This document shows, in pieces, positions 25,856 through 35,021 of a stretch of 58,594 bases of DNA. Below the pieces are notes generated by a model. That model saw only the letters and a program-made list of their open reading frames with translations, did no database searches and was not told where the DNA came from. The stretch comes from Anaerolineae bacterium (GTDB lineage Bacteria; Chloroflexota; Anaerolineae; Aggregatilineales; UBA3940). The stretch is from positions 1 through 58,594 of the forward strand of contig JAFGLD010000266.1 of the NCBI GenBank assembly GCA_016928235.1, read 5' to 3'. Positions within the stretch are counted from its first letter, which is position 1; each line of letters starts with the position of its first letter. Made by a program: the position numbers and the translations under genes.

Positions 25856-27382
25856 TTACAGCCTCATGCTTCGGTAATCGCTGCCCGTCATCCGTCGCTC
25901 ATCCATCAGCAGGATACTCAGCGCACCGAGCAGCGCGCCCAGGTGCAGATGAATGTTAGCCGCGTACAGGTTATCGACCAGGTGATGGACGCTCAAGTGA
26001 GTCCATGTTCCCATTAAGCCAATCGCCAGGCAGCGCTTCCAGGTGTCTGATAGGCGGGTTGCCCGCCAGGTGTGCCAAAAGACGCACCCCCACAATGCCA
26101 GGTAAGCCGCCAGGCCAATGATGCCCGTCTCGGCCAGGAAGTTCAGGTAGATATTATGCGCATGACCCAGGGGATGATGCCAGTTCATCAGAGCATAGCC
26201 CGGATAAACCGGCTCGTAGTTACCGATACCGACGCCAAACCAAAAGTGGTAGCGGGCCATCTCCTCCGCGGCCTGCCAGTGGGCCAGGCGTTCGAGGACG
26301 GCATAGTTGGCTTCACTGATGTGCACGCCACGCGCGTCGAGTACCTGTGTGAACTCGGTAAAATCGGTCAGGCGGCCGGTGATGGAGGCCGGCAGCAGGC
26401 CAAAGCGCAGCGCGAGCACCCCCAACACCAACCCGCCGATGACCAACACCGCGCCCATCCAGGCTTTTCGCGGCCAGGCGAAGACAATCACCAAAGCTGC
26501 TGCTCCAAACCCCAGCCAGGCCCCACGTGACCACGACATGATCAGTGCGGCGAACAGCAGGCCGGACAGCGCGCCGAAGCCCAGCAGTAGCGCGAGGCGT
26601 TTGCTTAACCCGGCCTTGAGCAGCTCGCCCCATTTATCCCATCGATGTGCCTGCCCGAATTTGATTACAGGCTCGAACCACACTGCCAGGGCACCCAATG
26701 TCAGGCCGATGCTGACAGGCAGTATCAAGCCCAAGAAACCGGCGTAGGGGTTGGGCTGCTCAAAGGTGCCATAAGCACGGTAGAAGTGCCCCAAAATAAG
26801 AAAGTGATCCGGTCCGTCACCCCGCCCGAACTGCCACACGCCGATCACCGCTTCCAGCGCGGCGGCTGCCAACACAAAACCAACAATCAGCGGCCACTTT
26901 TTTCGCCCTGCCTGGTCGATGACCAGCCACATGACGATCAGAATCTGTGCCCATTTGATGATCTCTTGCAATGCATAGCCTATCGACAGTGCCCCCGGCA
27001 AACTCAGACCGGCCGCACCGATGAAGATCAGCAGCGGGACGTTCAGGGCGGTCGATGGGAGCACCAGCCGTCGATGGCGGACAGCGTGCATGAACCATGA
27101 GCCCAGTGTCACGATCAGCGCAATCTGGCCGATATCGAGCGGCATTTCCGGCACAAAATAATCGGTCAGGGGTTTGAAAGTGGCGAAGAACAGGGTCACG
27201 CCTAACCCGGCCAGCGGCTCAATCAAAGCCAGCACGGTCAGCACGATCACCACCAGGCTAGTCCCTGCTATCGGCAGCGGCAGCCGGGCCATCAGCAGCC
27301 CGGTCAGCAAGGCGACAGCAACAACCAGAGCCATTGGATACTTGATAGCCGGCAGTTGATATCTATCAATCAGGTTGCGCAT
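25856..27382 (-). CDS. O-antigen ligase/polymerase family membrane protein
   Basis: About 508 residues with roughly a dozen hydrophobic segments. The Wzy_C/WaaL-type region appears as MSWSRGAWLGFGAAALVIVF, then YHFWFGVGIGNYE and the outer loop HHPLGHAHNIYLNFLAETG, matching the position of the conserved His/Arg-containing loops. These enzymes join or polymerise lipid-linked polysaccharides at the outer face of the membrane. I start at 27382, where GAGAGAAAG lies upstream; the longer frame from 27415 would overlap the epimerase gene. A second protein with the same domain is fused to a glycosidase-like domain at 2121-5237. Confidence 0.85.
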   Translation of the reverse strand: MRNLIDRYQLPAIKYPMALVVAVALLTGLLMARLPLPIAGTSLVVIVLTVLALIEPLAGLGVTLFFATFKPLTDYFVPEMPLDIGQIALIVTLGSWFMHAVRHRRLVLPSTALNVPLLIFIGAAGLSLPGALSIGYALQEIIKWAQILIVMWLVIDQAGRKKWPLIVGFVLAAAALEAVIGVWQFGRGDGPDHFLILGHFYRAYGTFEQPNPYAGFLGLILPVSIGLTLGALAVWFEPVIKFGQAHRWDKWGELLKAGLSKRLALLLGFGALSGLLFAALIMSWSRGAWLGFGAAALVIVFAWPRKAWMGAVLVIGGLVLGVLALRFGLLPASITGRLTDFTEFTQVLDARGVHISEANYAVLERLAHWQAAEEMARYHFWFGVGIGNYEPVYPGYALMNWHHPLGHAHNIYLNFLAETGIIGLAAYLALWGCVFWHTWRATRLSDTWKRCLAIGLMGTWTHLSVHHLVDNLYAANIHLHLGALLGALSILLMDERRMTGSDYRSMRL

Positions 27383-27411
27383 CGTGTTTACTTTCTCTCG
27401 CCCATCGCCGC

Positions 27412-28347
27412 TCACCCGCTGCTCTTTTTGAAATATTCGATGGTTCGCGTGAGCCCCTCGCGGATATCGACCCTGGGCTCCCAGCCCAGTATCCGGCGGG
27501 CCTTGCCGATATCCGGGCGGCGGGTCTGTGGATCGCCCTCAATGCGCTTGTCCTCGAAGATGACACCACCAGGGTTGCCGGTCAGCTCGTTAATCAGGTT
27601 GGCGAATTCGAGGATGGTCATCTCGTGCGGGTTGCCGATGTTGACCGGCGTGCTCTCGTCAGACATGAGCAGGCGGTATAACCCATCGACCTGATCAGCG
27701 ACATAGCAGAAGCTGCGGGTCTGGCTGCCGTCGCCGTAGACGGTCAGCGGCTCGCCCCTCAGCGCCTGCCCGACGAAATTGGGCACCACCCTCCCATCGT
27801 CCAGCCTCATGCGGGGGCCAAACGTGTTAAAAATACGAACAATGCGAGTCTGGACACCGTGATAATGATGGTAGGCCATGACAATCGCCTCGGCGAATCG
27901 CTTCGCTTCATCGTAGCAGCCGCGTGGCCCGACCGGGTTGACGTTGCCCCAATAGTCCTCAGTCTGGGGATGGACGAGCGGGTCGCCATAAACCTCGGAA
28001 GTCGAGGCCAGCAGCAGCCGGGCATTCTGAGCCATCGCCAGGCCAAGTACGTTGTGGGTACCCAGCGATCCCACCTTGAGCGTCTGGATCGGATAATTGA
28101 GGTAATCGATAGGGCTGGCGGGCGAGGCAAAATGCAAGATAGCATCCAACTTTCCCTCGACGTAGAGATAGTTGGTGACATCGTGCTTGATGAAGAGAAA
28201 ATGCTCATTGCCGATCAGGTGAGCGATGTTGCGAGTGCTGCCGGTGATCAAATTATCCATAGCGATAACGTTGTGTCCCTCGGCCAGGAGCTTATCGCAG
28301 AGGTGAGAGCCGATGAAACCGGCGCCGCCGGTGACCAATATGCGCAC
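27412..28347 (-). CDS. UDP-glucuronate decarboxylase (UDP-xylose synthase-type SDR)
   Basis: A 311-residue extended short-chain dehydrogenase. The NAD+ loop is [12 protein letters not shown], the catalytic motif YDEAKRFAE follows GPRGC, and [18 protein letters not shown] and [11 protein letters not shown] distinguish the UDP-glucuronate decarboxylase branch from generic UDP-glucose epimerases. The product UDP-xylose feeds surface glycans. The gene is followed by the O-antigen ligase and GtrA, giving a small polysaccharide operon. Confidence 0.88.
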   Translation of the reverse strand: MRILVTGGAGFIGSHLCDKLLAEGHNVIAMDNLITGSTRNIAHLIGNEHFLFIKHDVTNYLYVEGKLDAILHFASPASPIDYLNYPIQTLKVGSLGTHNVLGLAMAQNARLLLASTSEVYGDPLVHPQTEDYWGNVNPVGPRGCYDEAKRFAEAIVMAYHHYHGVQTRIVRIFNTFGPRMRLDDGRVVPNFVGQALRGEPLTVYGDGSQTRSFCYVADQVDGLYRLLMSDESTPVNIGNPHEMTILEFANLINELTGNPGGVIFEDKRIEGDPQTRRPDIGKARRILGWEPRVDIREGLTRTIEYFKKSSG

Positions 28348-28492
28348 AGGGCTTACTCCAGTGAAAGGATAGTCAAGCGTGCGCTATTGTAGCCGATGGG
28401 GGAAAGAGTGCGCTACAGAAAAGTGATCGGTATCATCGCGAAACACTTAGACAGTGGGGCGCTAAAGTGCATTTCTACTATGGGATTATTTA

Positions 28493-28705
28493 GAGCGTGT
28501 TTTAGAAGTTTGATGTTGCGGTCATAGCAGAGTTTTGAGTGATGAGTGATGAGTCGGGCGAAAAGACACCTGCGACATCGATCACCTCATTCAGCCGGTC
28601 ATTCCCGCCTACACAGGAATGACATTCCAAACCACCATCGGGCATGAATACAAGGATACTATTTCTGTCTTTGTCAAGACCTACCCGGACTTCTAAAACA
28701 TGCTC
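28493..28705. mobile_element. MITE-like element D with TTA target duplication
   Basis: The ends GAGCGTGTTTTAGAAGT and the inverted ACTTCTAAAACATGCTC differ at one of 17 positions. TTA flanks the element on both sides (28490-28492 and 28706-28708). The uninterrupted counterpart at 58376-58441 supports a true insertion. A 3-base TNA-type duplication would fit mobilisation by an IS5-like transposase, which is an inference. Confidence 0.8.
28598..28623. repeat. REP-like palindrome within MITE D
   Basis: GTCATTCC (28598-28605) and GGAATGAC (28616-28623) are perfect inverted arms. It belongs to the same sequence family as the palindromes at 7998 and 19775. Confidence 0.6.
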
Positions 28706-28720
28706 TTACGCCCAACTGTA

Positions 28721-29098
28721 CTATGTCTCTGTCGATTCTAGAAGCTCACGTACCTTAGCTTCTAGAATTTGCGCGTCGATAGGCTTGGTCACAAAGTCAT
28801 TTGCTCCGGCGGCAAAGGTCTTCCCGACGATCTCTGTATCGGTGTATGCTGAGAGGAAAAGGATCGGTGTATGCTCATGCTGGGGAAGATCACGAATTCG
28901 CTGGCATAGTTCAATGCCGTTGATCTCCGGCATCATTATGTCGAGGATAAACAGGTCCGGAACCGAATCTTCCAATATTTGAAGCGCGCTTGCGCCATCC
29001 CGAGCTTTGAATACACGATATCCTCGAAACTCGAACATAGTGCTGTAAAGGGCCAGAATCTCCGGACTGTCATCAACGATCATGATGCTTTTGGTCAT
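28721..29098 (-). CDS. Single-domain response regulator
   Basis: A 125-residue CheY-like receiver: IMIVDDSPEIL (acidic pocket), LFILDIMMPEINGIEL (phospho-acceptor Asp), ILFLSAYTD (Thr/Ser switch position) and DFVTKPID (Lys). There is no output domain. It lies about 100 bases after an orphan TadA-type ATPase on the same strand, so it might regulate that machinery; this is only a positional guess. Its stop codon lies in the end of a dispersed repeat element. Confidence 0.9.
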   Translation of the reverse strand: MTKSIMIVDDSPEILALYSTMFEFRGYRVFKARDGASALQILEDSVPDLFILDIMMPEINGIELCQRIRDLPQHEHTPILFLSAYTDTEIVGKTFAAGANDFVTKPIDAQILEAKVRELLESTET

Positions 29099-29201
29099 CG
29101 CCTATATAACCTTTTAGAAATGGGTACCGTTTCTTAGGCACAGGATGATAGGCATTTGGGCTGCCCGCGAACAGTGCCCTTTGATCTCATTCACCCCCGA
29201 C

Positions 29202-30536
29202 CTAACTTACGAATAACCTGGGGGGTAATTCAATGCCATACTCAGAGAAACGCTCTGTAAACTTGGGGCGCAAACCGTTTGCCATGAGTTGCCCTCCCCC
29301 TTCGTGGCTGGGTTGGTAGCCAGGTTTGCCCGTTGTTGTATAGGTGAATATGTTCTGCAAAATGACGTTCTCACCCTCCATGCCCTGCACTTCGGTGATC
29401 TGGGTGATTTTGCGGGTACCATCTTTCAGGCGTGCCTGCTGAACAATGAGATGAACCGCGCTGGCAATCTGTGAGCGAACAACCAGTACCGGCAAATCCA
29501 TCCCGGCCATCAATGACAGGGTTTCCAGGCGAGAAACAGCATCGCGAGGGCTGTTGGCATGGACGGTGGTCAATGAGCCATCGTGTCCGGTATTCATAGC
29601 TTGTAGCATGTCCAGTGCTGCCCCATCGCGAATTTCACCAACGACGATGCGATCCGGCCTCATGCGGAGTGAGCCTTTGACCAGATCTCGTATCCTAAGC
29701 TGGCCTTCATCACTGCCGGGAATAGGCGGCGCTGTTTCCAACCTCACGACGTGACGCTGGCTGAGCTGTAGCTCAGCGGAATCCTCGATGGTGAGAGTGC
29801 GCTCATCTTCCGGAATAAAACTGCTGATGACGTTGAGCAAGGTTGTCTTGCCGGAGCCTGTACCACCTGCCACAACGATATTTAGGCGAGCGATGACACA
29901 CGCGCGCAAGAACTGGGCAACATCTTCTGTGAGAGAGCCAAACTTAACTAAGTCTTCCCATGTCAACGCTTTTTCCGGAAACTTGCGAATGGTAATCGTT
30001 GTCCCCTGAAGCGCGGCAGGTGGCATGATCAGATGGACGCGGCTGCCATCGGGCAGGCGGGCGTCGACCATGGGATTGCAGCGATTGAATTCCCGTTGTA
30101 ATGGGCGCACGATGCGCTGCGCTGTCCACTGAACATGTTCTTCATCGTCAAAGACGAATTCGGTTTCATCCATCTTGCCCTTGCACTCAGCGAAAATCAC
30201 CTCAGGGCCGTTGACCATGATTTCTGAGTAGGATCTATCATCGACGAGCGACTGGATGGCGCCGAAGCCAAGCAAGTCGTTGATCAAGCCTTCTTCGATC
30301 TCCTGTTGCTCGGCCTGAGTGAGCTGAATATTGTTGTGTTGCAGGAGTGTTTGCAGCCGAAAGATGATCGTCTTTCGATGCTCCAGGTCTGCTGTGGTAG
30401 CCAGATCGAATTCGCTGGGAGTTGCCAGAAGCTTCGGCCGCAACCACCTGCGCAAGCCTGCTATTTTGGGTTCGGTGTGTCGTTTTGGTGGGGGAATGTA
30501 TTCTTCGGTGTTTTGAATACTGTTGGATTTAACCAT
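29202..30536 (-). CDS. TadA/CpaF-family secretion ATPase (orphan)
   Basis: A 444-residue VirB11/CpaF-type ATPase. An N-terminal helical part leads to [20 protein letters not shown], then Walker [17 protein letters not shown], Asp box [11 protein letters not shown], Walker [19 protein letters not shown] and the His box [13 protein letters not shown]. These ATPases power type IVb (Flp/Tad) pilus assembly or related secretion. No TadB, TadC, prepilin or RcpA gene is present in the window, so the partners must be encoded elsewhere or absent. The start at 30536 is the first Met in frame. Confidence 0.9.
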   Translation of the reverse strand: MVKSNSIQNTEEYIPPPKRHTEPKIAGLRRWLRPKLLATPSEFDLATTADLEHRKTIIFRLQTLLQHNNIQLTQAEQQEIEEGLINDLLGFGAIQSLVDDRSYSEIMVNGPEVIFAECKGKMDETEFVFDDEEHVQWTAQRIVRPLQREFNRCNPMVDARLPDGSRVHLIMPPAALQGTTITIRKFPEKALTWEDLVKFGSLTEDVAQFLRACVIARLNIVVAGGTGSGKTTLLNVISSFIPEDERTLTIEDSAELQLSQRHVVRLETAPPIPGSDEGQLRIRDLVKGSLRMRPDRIVVGEIRDGAALDMLQAMNTGHDGSLTTVHANSPRDAVSRLETLSLMAGMDLPVLVVRSQIASAVHLIVQQARLKDGTRKITQITEVQGMEGENVILQNIFTYTTTGKPGYQPSHEGGGQLMANGLRPKFTERFSEYGIELPPRLFVS

Positions 30537-30726
30537 AGATTGAGTGTCCAGGTGGAACAGTTCTTTTGGATTTCCAAACTATTGTTAATACTGTAGCACT
30601 GTTTGTCCCATTGTCAACCTGACCATCCAATGTTCAACTGGCCTGTTTCCATCGATCTATCACACAAAAAACTCCAACAGTACCAGAGATCTGTAGACTG
30701 CACACTTGTTTGTTTATCCTCTTTCT

Positions 30727-30753
30727 TATTTATGTCATATATTGTCATAAATA
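30727..30753. promoter_or_regulatory. Operator-like palindrome upstream of the WYL regulator
   Basis: Perfect 8-base arms TATTTATG and CATAAATA are separated by 11 bases, and TGTCATA occurs twice inside as a direct repeat. The site lies 33 bases before the WYL regulator start at 30786 and overlaps a possible -35 TTGTCA (30742-30747). Autoregulation by the WYL protein is a reasonable inference. Confidence 0.55.
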
Positions 30754-30785
30754 CATGGTATTGTTAGATCACATTGGAGGAACCC

Positions 30786-31751
30786 ATGTCCAACACAGCC
30801 ACCCGGCTGATCACCCTGATCATGCTCTTGCAGCGGCAGCCCAACCAGAAAGCCGCCGGTCTGGCCGATGAGCTGGGTGTCTCAATCCGCACCTTGCATC
30901 GCTACTTCGAGATGCTGGATGAGATGGGCATCCCCATCTACGCTGAACGTGGGCCCTATGGGGGTTTCTCGCTGGTGCGCGGCTACAGAATGGCACCGCT
31001 GGTACTCTCAGCGGAAGAGGCGGTAGCTGTTGCTCTGGGCACCGGGATGGTCGATGAGCTATGGGGTCAGCTGTATCGAGAAGCTGCCTGTGGCGCGCTG
31101 GCCAAGCTTGAGAACCTGCTGCCCGATGAGCAGCGCCGGGAAGTCGCCTGGGCCCGTCGCTCGTTGATCGCCACCGGGATGCACCACGGCGATCTGGCTG
31201 CCCTGGCTCCCATGCTCGAAAAGCTACGCCGGGCTGTACGCGAGCATCGACGGGTGGAGCTGACGTATCGAGGCAGCAACAGCCCACACCCATCACGGCG
31301 CGAGGTCGATATCTACGCTCTGGTGCATCGATGGGGTTGGTGGTACGCCATCGGCTACTGCCGGCTGCGCCAGGCGATGCGTACATTCCGCGTCGACCGC
31401 ATGGAAGCAGCATCTCTGACCGAGCAGGTCTTCCAGGTGCCGATCGATTTCGATATCCAGAGCTATCTGGCTACGGAGTTCAAAGCCCAGCCCAATATAC
31501 AGGTACGGATGCAGTTTGCTCCGCAAGGCGCTCATATCGCCAAACACAGCCAAGCAGCCTGGGAGGCGCTCGAAGAATATCCCGATGGCTCCGTTGTAGT
31601 GACGCTGACTACCCCCGATCTGTATTGGGCAGCCAGCAGCGCCCTGGCCTATGGCCCCTGGGTGACAGTGTTGGAGCCTGAAGCACTGCGGTGCATAGTG
31701 GCCGAATGGGCCCAGGCCATCGCCGGGCAGTACACCGACGAAAACAATTAA
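30786..31751 (+). CDS. WYL-domain transcriptional regulator (YafY family)
   Basis: About 321 residues. The N-terminal winged helix shows KAAGLADELGVSIRTLHRYF and the wing GPYGGFSLVRGYRM. The WYL domain carries WWYAIGYCRLRQ and FRVDRM, residues thought to bind a ligand or nucleic acid end. WCX-like C-terminus present. WYL regulators control DNA-damage or phage-defence genes in several bacteria. ATG at 30786 has GGAGG five bases upstream. It is the first gene of a same-strand run reaching 35519. Confidence 0.92.
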   Translation: MSNTATRLITLIMLLQRQPNQKAAGLADELGVSIRTLHRYFEMLDEMGIPIYAERGPYGGFSLVRGYRMAPLVLSAEEAVAVALGTGMVDELWGQLYREAACGALAKLENLLPDEQRREVAWARRSLIATGMHHGDLAALAPMLEKLRRAVREHRRVELTYRGSNSPHPSRREVDIYALVHRWGWWYAIGYCRLRQAMRTFRVDRMEAASLTEQVFQVPIDFDIQSYLATEFKAQPNIQVRMQFAPQGAHIAKHSQAAWEALEEYPDGSVVVTLTTPDLYWAASSALAYGPWVTVLEPEALRCIVAEWAQAIAGQYTDENN

Positions 31752-31878
31752 ACAATTGCATTTCCTGAATGGAGGGTAGAGGTACAACCGATGGGAAACA
31801 ATTTCCACCGGCGTATGCATAACTGTATACTGTTCACGGATAATCAAAAACTTCGATCCCCAGAAAGGAAATTTAGAA

Positions 31879-32949
31879 ATGCGTAAGACCGTCGTGATTG
31901 TATTGGCTGTAATTCTCGTTTTGATTGTTGTAGGCGGGCTGGCGTTCTGGTATATGACCGGGCAACCATTCTATACACCCGGCATGGTGCGCGAGCAGAA
32001 GAACCTACGCGCTCCGCTGACCCCTCCCGAACAATTGGGAGATGCCGACTATTGGCAGGTGGAGCCGGATATCCAGCTCTATCACTTTGCCGAAGGCGAT
32101 GGGCGCAATGTACTGGTTGTCCATGGGGGGCCGGGTGTGCCTTTCCGCCAGCCGCTAACCGGGTTGGAGCCACTCGTGGATACTTATCGCTTCCACTACT
32201 ACGATCAGCGTGGCAGCGGCCAATCAACCCGCCCCTTTGACACATTCGACTCGCCCAACACCTATCAGAACATGACCAGGCTCGAACAAACGCTTGGTCT
32301 CGGCGCGCAGATCGCCGATATCGAGCGCATCCGCCAGATACTGGGCGACGAGAAGCTGATCCTGGTCGGCCACTCGTGGGGCGGTTTCCTGGCCTCGCTG
32401 TACGCCGCCGAGTTCCCTGAGCACGTCGAGGCGCTCGTCCTGATCTCGCCGGCGACCACGCTGGTCATGCCGATGGACGAACCCGATCTCTTCGATGGCG
32501 TGCGGGAGCGTCTGCCAGTCGGCAAGCAGGCAGAATACGATATCTTCATGAAAGACTATCTGGATTTCAACAAGATCTTCACGCTCTCGGAAGCTGACCT
32601 GGTGGCGATGGGCGATCAGTTTAGTGAGTACTATGTCGAGGCAGTGGACAAGCCGGTACCGGAGCCGGGTGAGTTGGGTGGCTGGATGGTCTGGGCGATG
32701 TATGTCAGCATGGGCCAACGCCACGATTATCGCCCGGCGCTCAAGTCGGTGACTGCGCCGTCGCTGGTGATTTACGGCTCCGATGACCTGCAATCAGAAG
32801 CTGCTACTCGCCAATATACCGATAGCCTTCCCAATGCCCAGTTGGTCACCATCAACGATGCCAGTCACTTCGCCTTCGAAGAACAGCCAGCTCTGTTTGC
32901 CGAGGCTGTGACGGCGTTCCTGATGAGTCTTCAAGACCAAGACCGGTAA
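31879..32949 (+). CDS. Membrane-anchored alpha/beta hydrolase (proline iminopeptidase-like)
   Basis: A 356-residue hydrolase with an N-terminal membrane helix (VVIVLAVILVLIVVGGLAFW). The fold signatures are the oxyanion loop VVHGGPGVPF, YYDQRGSGQS, nucleophile elbow VGHSWGGFLA, acid YGSDDLQ and His in NDASHFAFEEQP. HGGPG plus DQRGSG is typical of peptidase family S33 (proline iminopeptidases), but related enzymes act on other esters or amides. GAAAGGAAA lies upstream of the ATG. It is part of the island from 30786 to 35519 and may modify a small molecule. Confidence 0.87.
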   Translation: MRKTVVIVLAVILVLIVVGGLAFWYMTGQPFYTPGMVREQKNLRAPLTPPEQLGDADYWQVEPDIQLYHFAEGDGRNVLVVHGGPGVPFRQPLTGLEPLVDTYRFHYYDQRGSGQSTRPFDTFDSPNTYQNMTRLEQTLGLGAQIADIERIRQILGDEKLILVGHSWGGFLASLYAAEFPEHVEALVLISPATTLVMPMDEPDLFDGVRERLPVGKQAEYDIFMKDYLDFNKIFTLSEADLVAMGDQFSEYYVEAVDKPVPEPGELGGWMVWAMYVSMGQRHDYRPALKSVTAPSLVIYGSDDLQSEAATRQYTDSLPNAQLVTINDASHFAFEEQPALFAEAVTAFLMSLQDQDR

Positions 32950-33018
32950 TCAGCAGGCCACCAAAACTCATCAGGCCCAACAAAGCCATCGAATACAGAA
33001 TACAAAAGGATAATCGAC

Positions 33019-33672
33019 ATGGAAACGCTCGATCTCAAGAAGACTTACAAACATCTCTACATGCCATCGGCCAAGAAGGTCGAGCTGGTGGATGTGCCCG
33101 CCCTCAACTTCGTGATGCTCGACGGGGCCATCGAGCCGGGGCAGGCTCCGGGCACTTCGCCGCTCTTCGAGGAAAACATGCAGGCTCTCTATGGGGCGGC
33201 CTACACCCTCAAGTTCATGGTCAAGCAGCGCAAAGACAACCCGGTTGATTACCCTGTGATGGCAATGGAAGGCTTGTGGTGGGTCGAGGACGGCTGCTTC
33301 GATATCACCGTTAAAGACAACTGGTTCTACACTGTGATGATCTTGCAGCCTGACCTGGTCACCCAGGATGTCTTCGATGATGCACTACAGCAGTTACGCA
33401 AGAAGAAGGGCAGCCTACCCGCCTTCGATCGCCTGCGCCTGGAAACCTGGGAAGAGGGTCGATGTGTCCAGATCATGCACGTCGGCCCCTACGCCACCGA
33501 GCCGGCCACCATCGAGAAGATGCGGGCCTTCATAGGCGAGAACGGTCTGCAAGACGGGGTTGGCTTGGGCGGCAAACATCACGAAATTTACCTGGGCGAT
33601 CCTCGCCGCGCAGCACCCGATAAGCTCAAGACGGTCCTGCGGCATCCAGTCAAATGGGGGGATAGGGGATAG
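33019..33672 (+). CDS. GyrI-like small-molecule-binding protein, full-length subfamily
   Basis: A 217-residue GyrI-like protein. The subfamily is marked by KHLYMPSAKKVELVDVPALN, ENMQALYGAAYTLKFMVKQ and a Trp-rich EGLWWVEDG. Some GyrI-like proteins of this type hydrolyse cyclopropanoid genotoxins, and others bind hydrophobic drugs. The C-terminal half has IMHVGPYATEPATIEKM and HHEIYLGDPRRA as in that subfamily. It begins 69 bases after the alpha/beta hydrolase. The small molecule it acts on is unknown. Confidence 0.85.
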   Translation: METLDLKKTYKHLYMPSAKKVELVDVPALNFVMLDGAIEPGQAPGTSPLFEENMQALYGAAYTLKFMVKQRKDNPVDYPVMAMEGLWWVEDGCFDITVKDNWFYTVMILQPDLVTQDVFDDALQQLRKKKGSLPAFDRLRLETWEEGRCVQIMHVGPYATEPATIEKMRAFIGENGLQDGVGLGGKHHEIYLGDPRRAAPDKLKTVLRHPVKWGDRG

Positions 33673-33800
33673 GGTTCAGGGGGTGGGGAAAAGCCCAACC
33701 TTTCCTGGTCGTGGTGGTTACAGCGGAAATGCGACAAGGAAACTTTCTCAGAGATAAGTGATGGAGGCAGACAAATAAGCCAGAGAAAGGAGATAGCACG

Positions 33801-34349
33801 ATGTCAATAGGTAACATCTTGACGTGGCTCTTCGCTCATGATATCGATGGAACACAACCACATATCGTTGATTTGGAGCAGCCCATACAGATTATCGGCA
33901 TGACCGTAGACACAGGCATGAAGAATGTCTATCGTGATGTACCATCGCTTGGAAAGCAATTCCGGAAATATAAGCAGGTCACCGAAATCCCCAACAAGAA
34001 GCAACCCTGGGCCTTTGCCGCAGTGAGCAAAGGTTATGACAGGGAAAAGGGTACCTTTTCGTATACTATGGGGGATGTGGTGACAAGTCTGGAGGAGATA
34101 CCTGCAGGGTTGATGTCCCTGGAGATCCCTGCGATCAAATATGCTGTCTTTCCTGTAAGGCCAAAAAACAGATTCGGCTGGCCTATCGCCATTGGAAACA
34201 CGAAAAGATATGCCTATGATATCTGGCTCCCTAATTCTGGCTACGAACCTGCGGGTGTGGTCGACGATTTTGAGTATCACGATGAGCGCAGTGTCAGAAA
34301 AGGTAATCCGGAAATTGATTTGTACGTAGCAATTAGAGAGAAACATTAG
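33801..34349 (+). CDS. Second GyrI-like/effector-binding-domain protein
   Basis: A 182-residue protein. IIGMTVDTGMKNVYRDVPSL is the usual first strand and helix of GyrI-like effector-binding domains, and MSLEIPAIKYAVFPVRPKN and AYDIWLPNSGYEPA follow the same fold. It is divergent and more AT-rich than the first GyrI-like gene, suggesting a different origin. AGAAAGGAG precedes the ATG. It lies between the first GyrI-like gene and the HEAT-like gene, so it may belong to the same small-molecule response. Confidence 0.75.
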   Translation: MSIGNILTWLFAHDIDGTQPHIVDLEQPIQIIGMTVDTGMKNVYRDVPSLGKQFRKYKQVTEIPNKKQPWAFAAVSKGYDREKGTFSYTMGDVVTSLEEIPAGLMSLEIPAIKYAVFPVRPKNRFGWPIAIGNTKRYAYDIWLPNSGYEPAGVVDDFEYHDERSVRKGNPEIDLYVAIREKH

Positions 34350-34379
34350 GCCCAGCTTGATTCGTGAGGAGTGCCTATC

Positions 34380-35009
34380 ATGTCTGTACTTACCCAGCTT
34401 GCCTCTGCTCTAAATCGCCGTGACGATGCGCCTAACCATGAGCTTGCTCGGCGCCTGGCCGAGACCCGCAACGCAACTGACATCGCCGAGGTTGTGAGCA
34501 ACCTTTGTAACAGCGATCCTGCTATTCAGAGCGACTGCATCAAAGTGCTCTACGAGATGGGCTATCTGGCCCCTGATCTCATCGCACCTTTTGCCATCGA
34601 TTTCCTTCGGCTACTGCGCAGCAAGAACAATCGCCTGGTGTGGGGTGGCATGATCGCCCTTTCAACCGTGGCCGCACTATGTGCCGACGAGCTTTACCCC
34701 CATGTGGCTGATATCCAAAAAGCGATGGGTAGAGGCTCCGTGATTACCATCGATGCTGGTGTGATGACCCTATCCGGGATCGCTGCTGCTAATCCGGAAT
34801 ACAACCGCGCCATTTTTCCCTACCTGCTCGACCACCTGCGTAGCTGCCGCCCCAAGGATGTTCCCCAGCGTGCCGAGAAGGTGTTGGCGGCAGTGACTGC
34901 CGCCAACAAGGCCGATTTTGTCACAATCATCGAGAACCGCCTGAGCAATGCCACTGATTCGCAGCTGGCTCGCCTCAGACGTGTCATCAAGAAAGCACAC
35001 GAGAAATAA
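34380..35009 (+). CDS. HEAT-like repeat protein
   Basis: About 209 residues of predicted helical pairs (IAEVVSNLCNSDPAIQSDCI, LLRSKNNRLVWGGMIALSTV), typical of HEAT or armadillo repeats. AlkD-family DNA glycosylases share this fold, but I do not see the AlkD catalytic Trp/Asp set, so glycosylase activity is not supported. ATG 34380 follows GAGGA at nine bases; the upstream GTG at 34371 is too close. It is 30 bases after the second GyrI-like gene and 12 bases before the ClbS/DfsB gene, so these genes are probably co-transcribed. Confidence 0.7.
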   Translation: MSVLTQLASALNRRDDAPNHELARRLAETRNATDIAEVVSNLCNSDPAIQSDCIKVLYEMGYLAPDLIAPFAIDFLRLLRSKNNRLVWGGMIALSTVAALCADELYPHVADIQKAMGRGSVITIDAGVMTLSGIAAANPEYNRAIFPYLLDHLRSCRPKDVPQRAEKVLAAVTAANKADFVTIIENRLSNATDSQLARLRRVIKKAHEK

Positions 35010-35021
35010 AGGAGAAATCCA

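Larger units (their letters stand above)
28348..28720. other. Repeat-filled intergenic region
   Basis: No protein gene. The stretch is mostly two nested repeats: a short dispersed element (28441-28723) interrupted by a MITE-like element (28493-28705). Inside the latter is a GTCATTCC...GGAATGAC palindrome (28598-28623). Confidence 0.6.
28441..28723. repeat. Short dispersed repeat element split by an inserted MITE
   Basis: The outer flanks (28441-28492 and 28709-28723) together form a 67-base sequence that aligns on the opposite strand with 58376-58441, which is uninterrupted and 66 bases long. Shared blocks include AAACACTTAGACAGT versus AAACACTTAAACAGT, GGATTAT and GCCCAACTGTACTA. The last bases contain the stop codon of the response regulator gene at 28721. 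Confidence 0.75.

Noticed and set aside
34380..35009. AlkD-type DNA glycosylase
   Set aside because: The HEAT-like fold fits but the catalytic Trp/Asp pattern of AlkD is not visible, so I kept it as a HEAT-like protein only.
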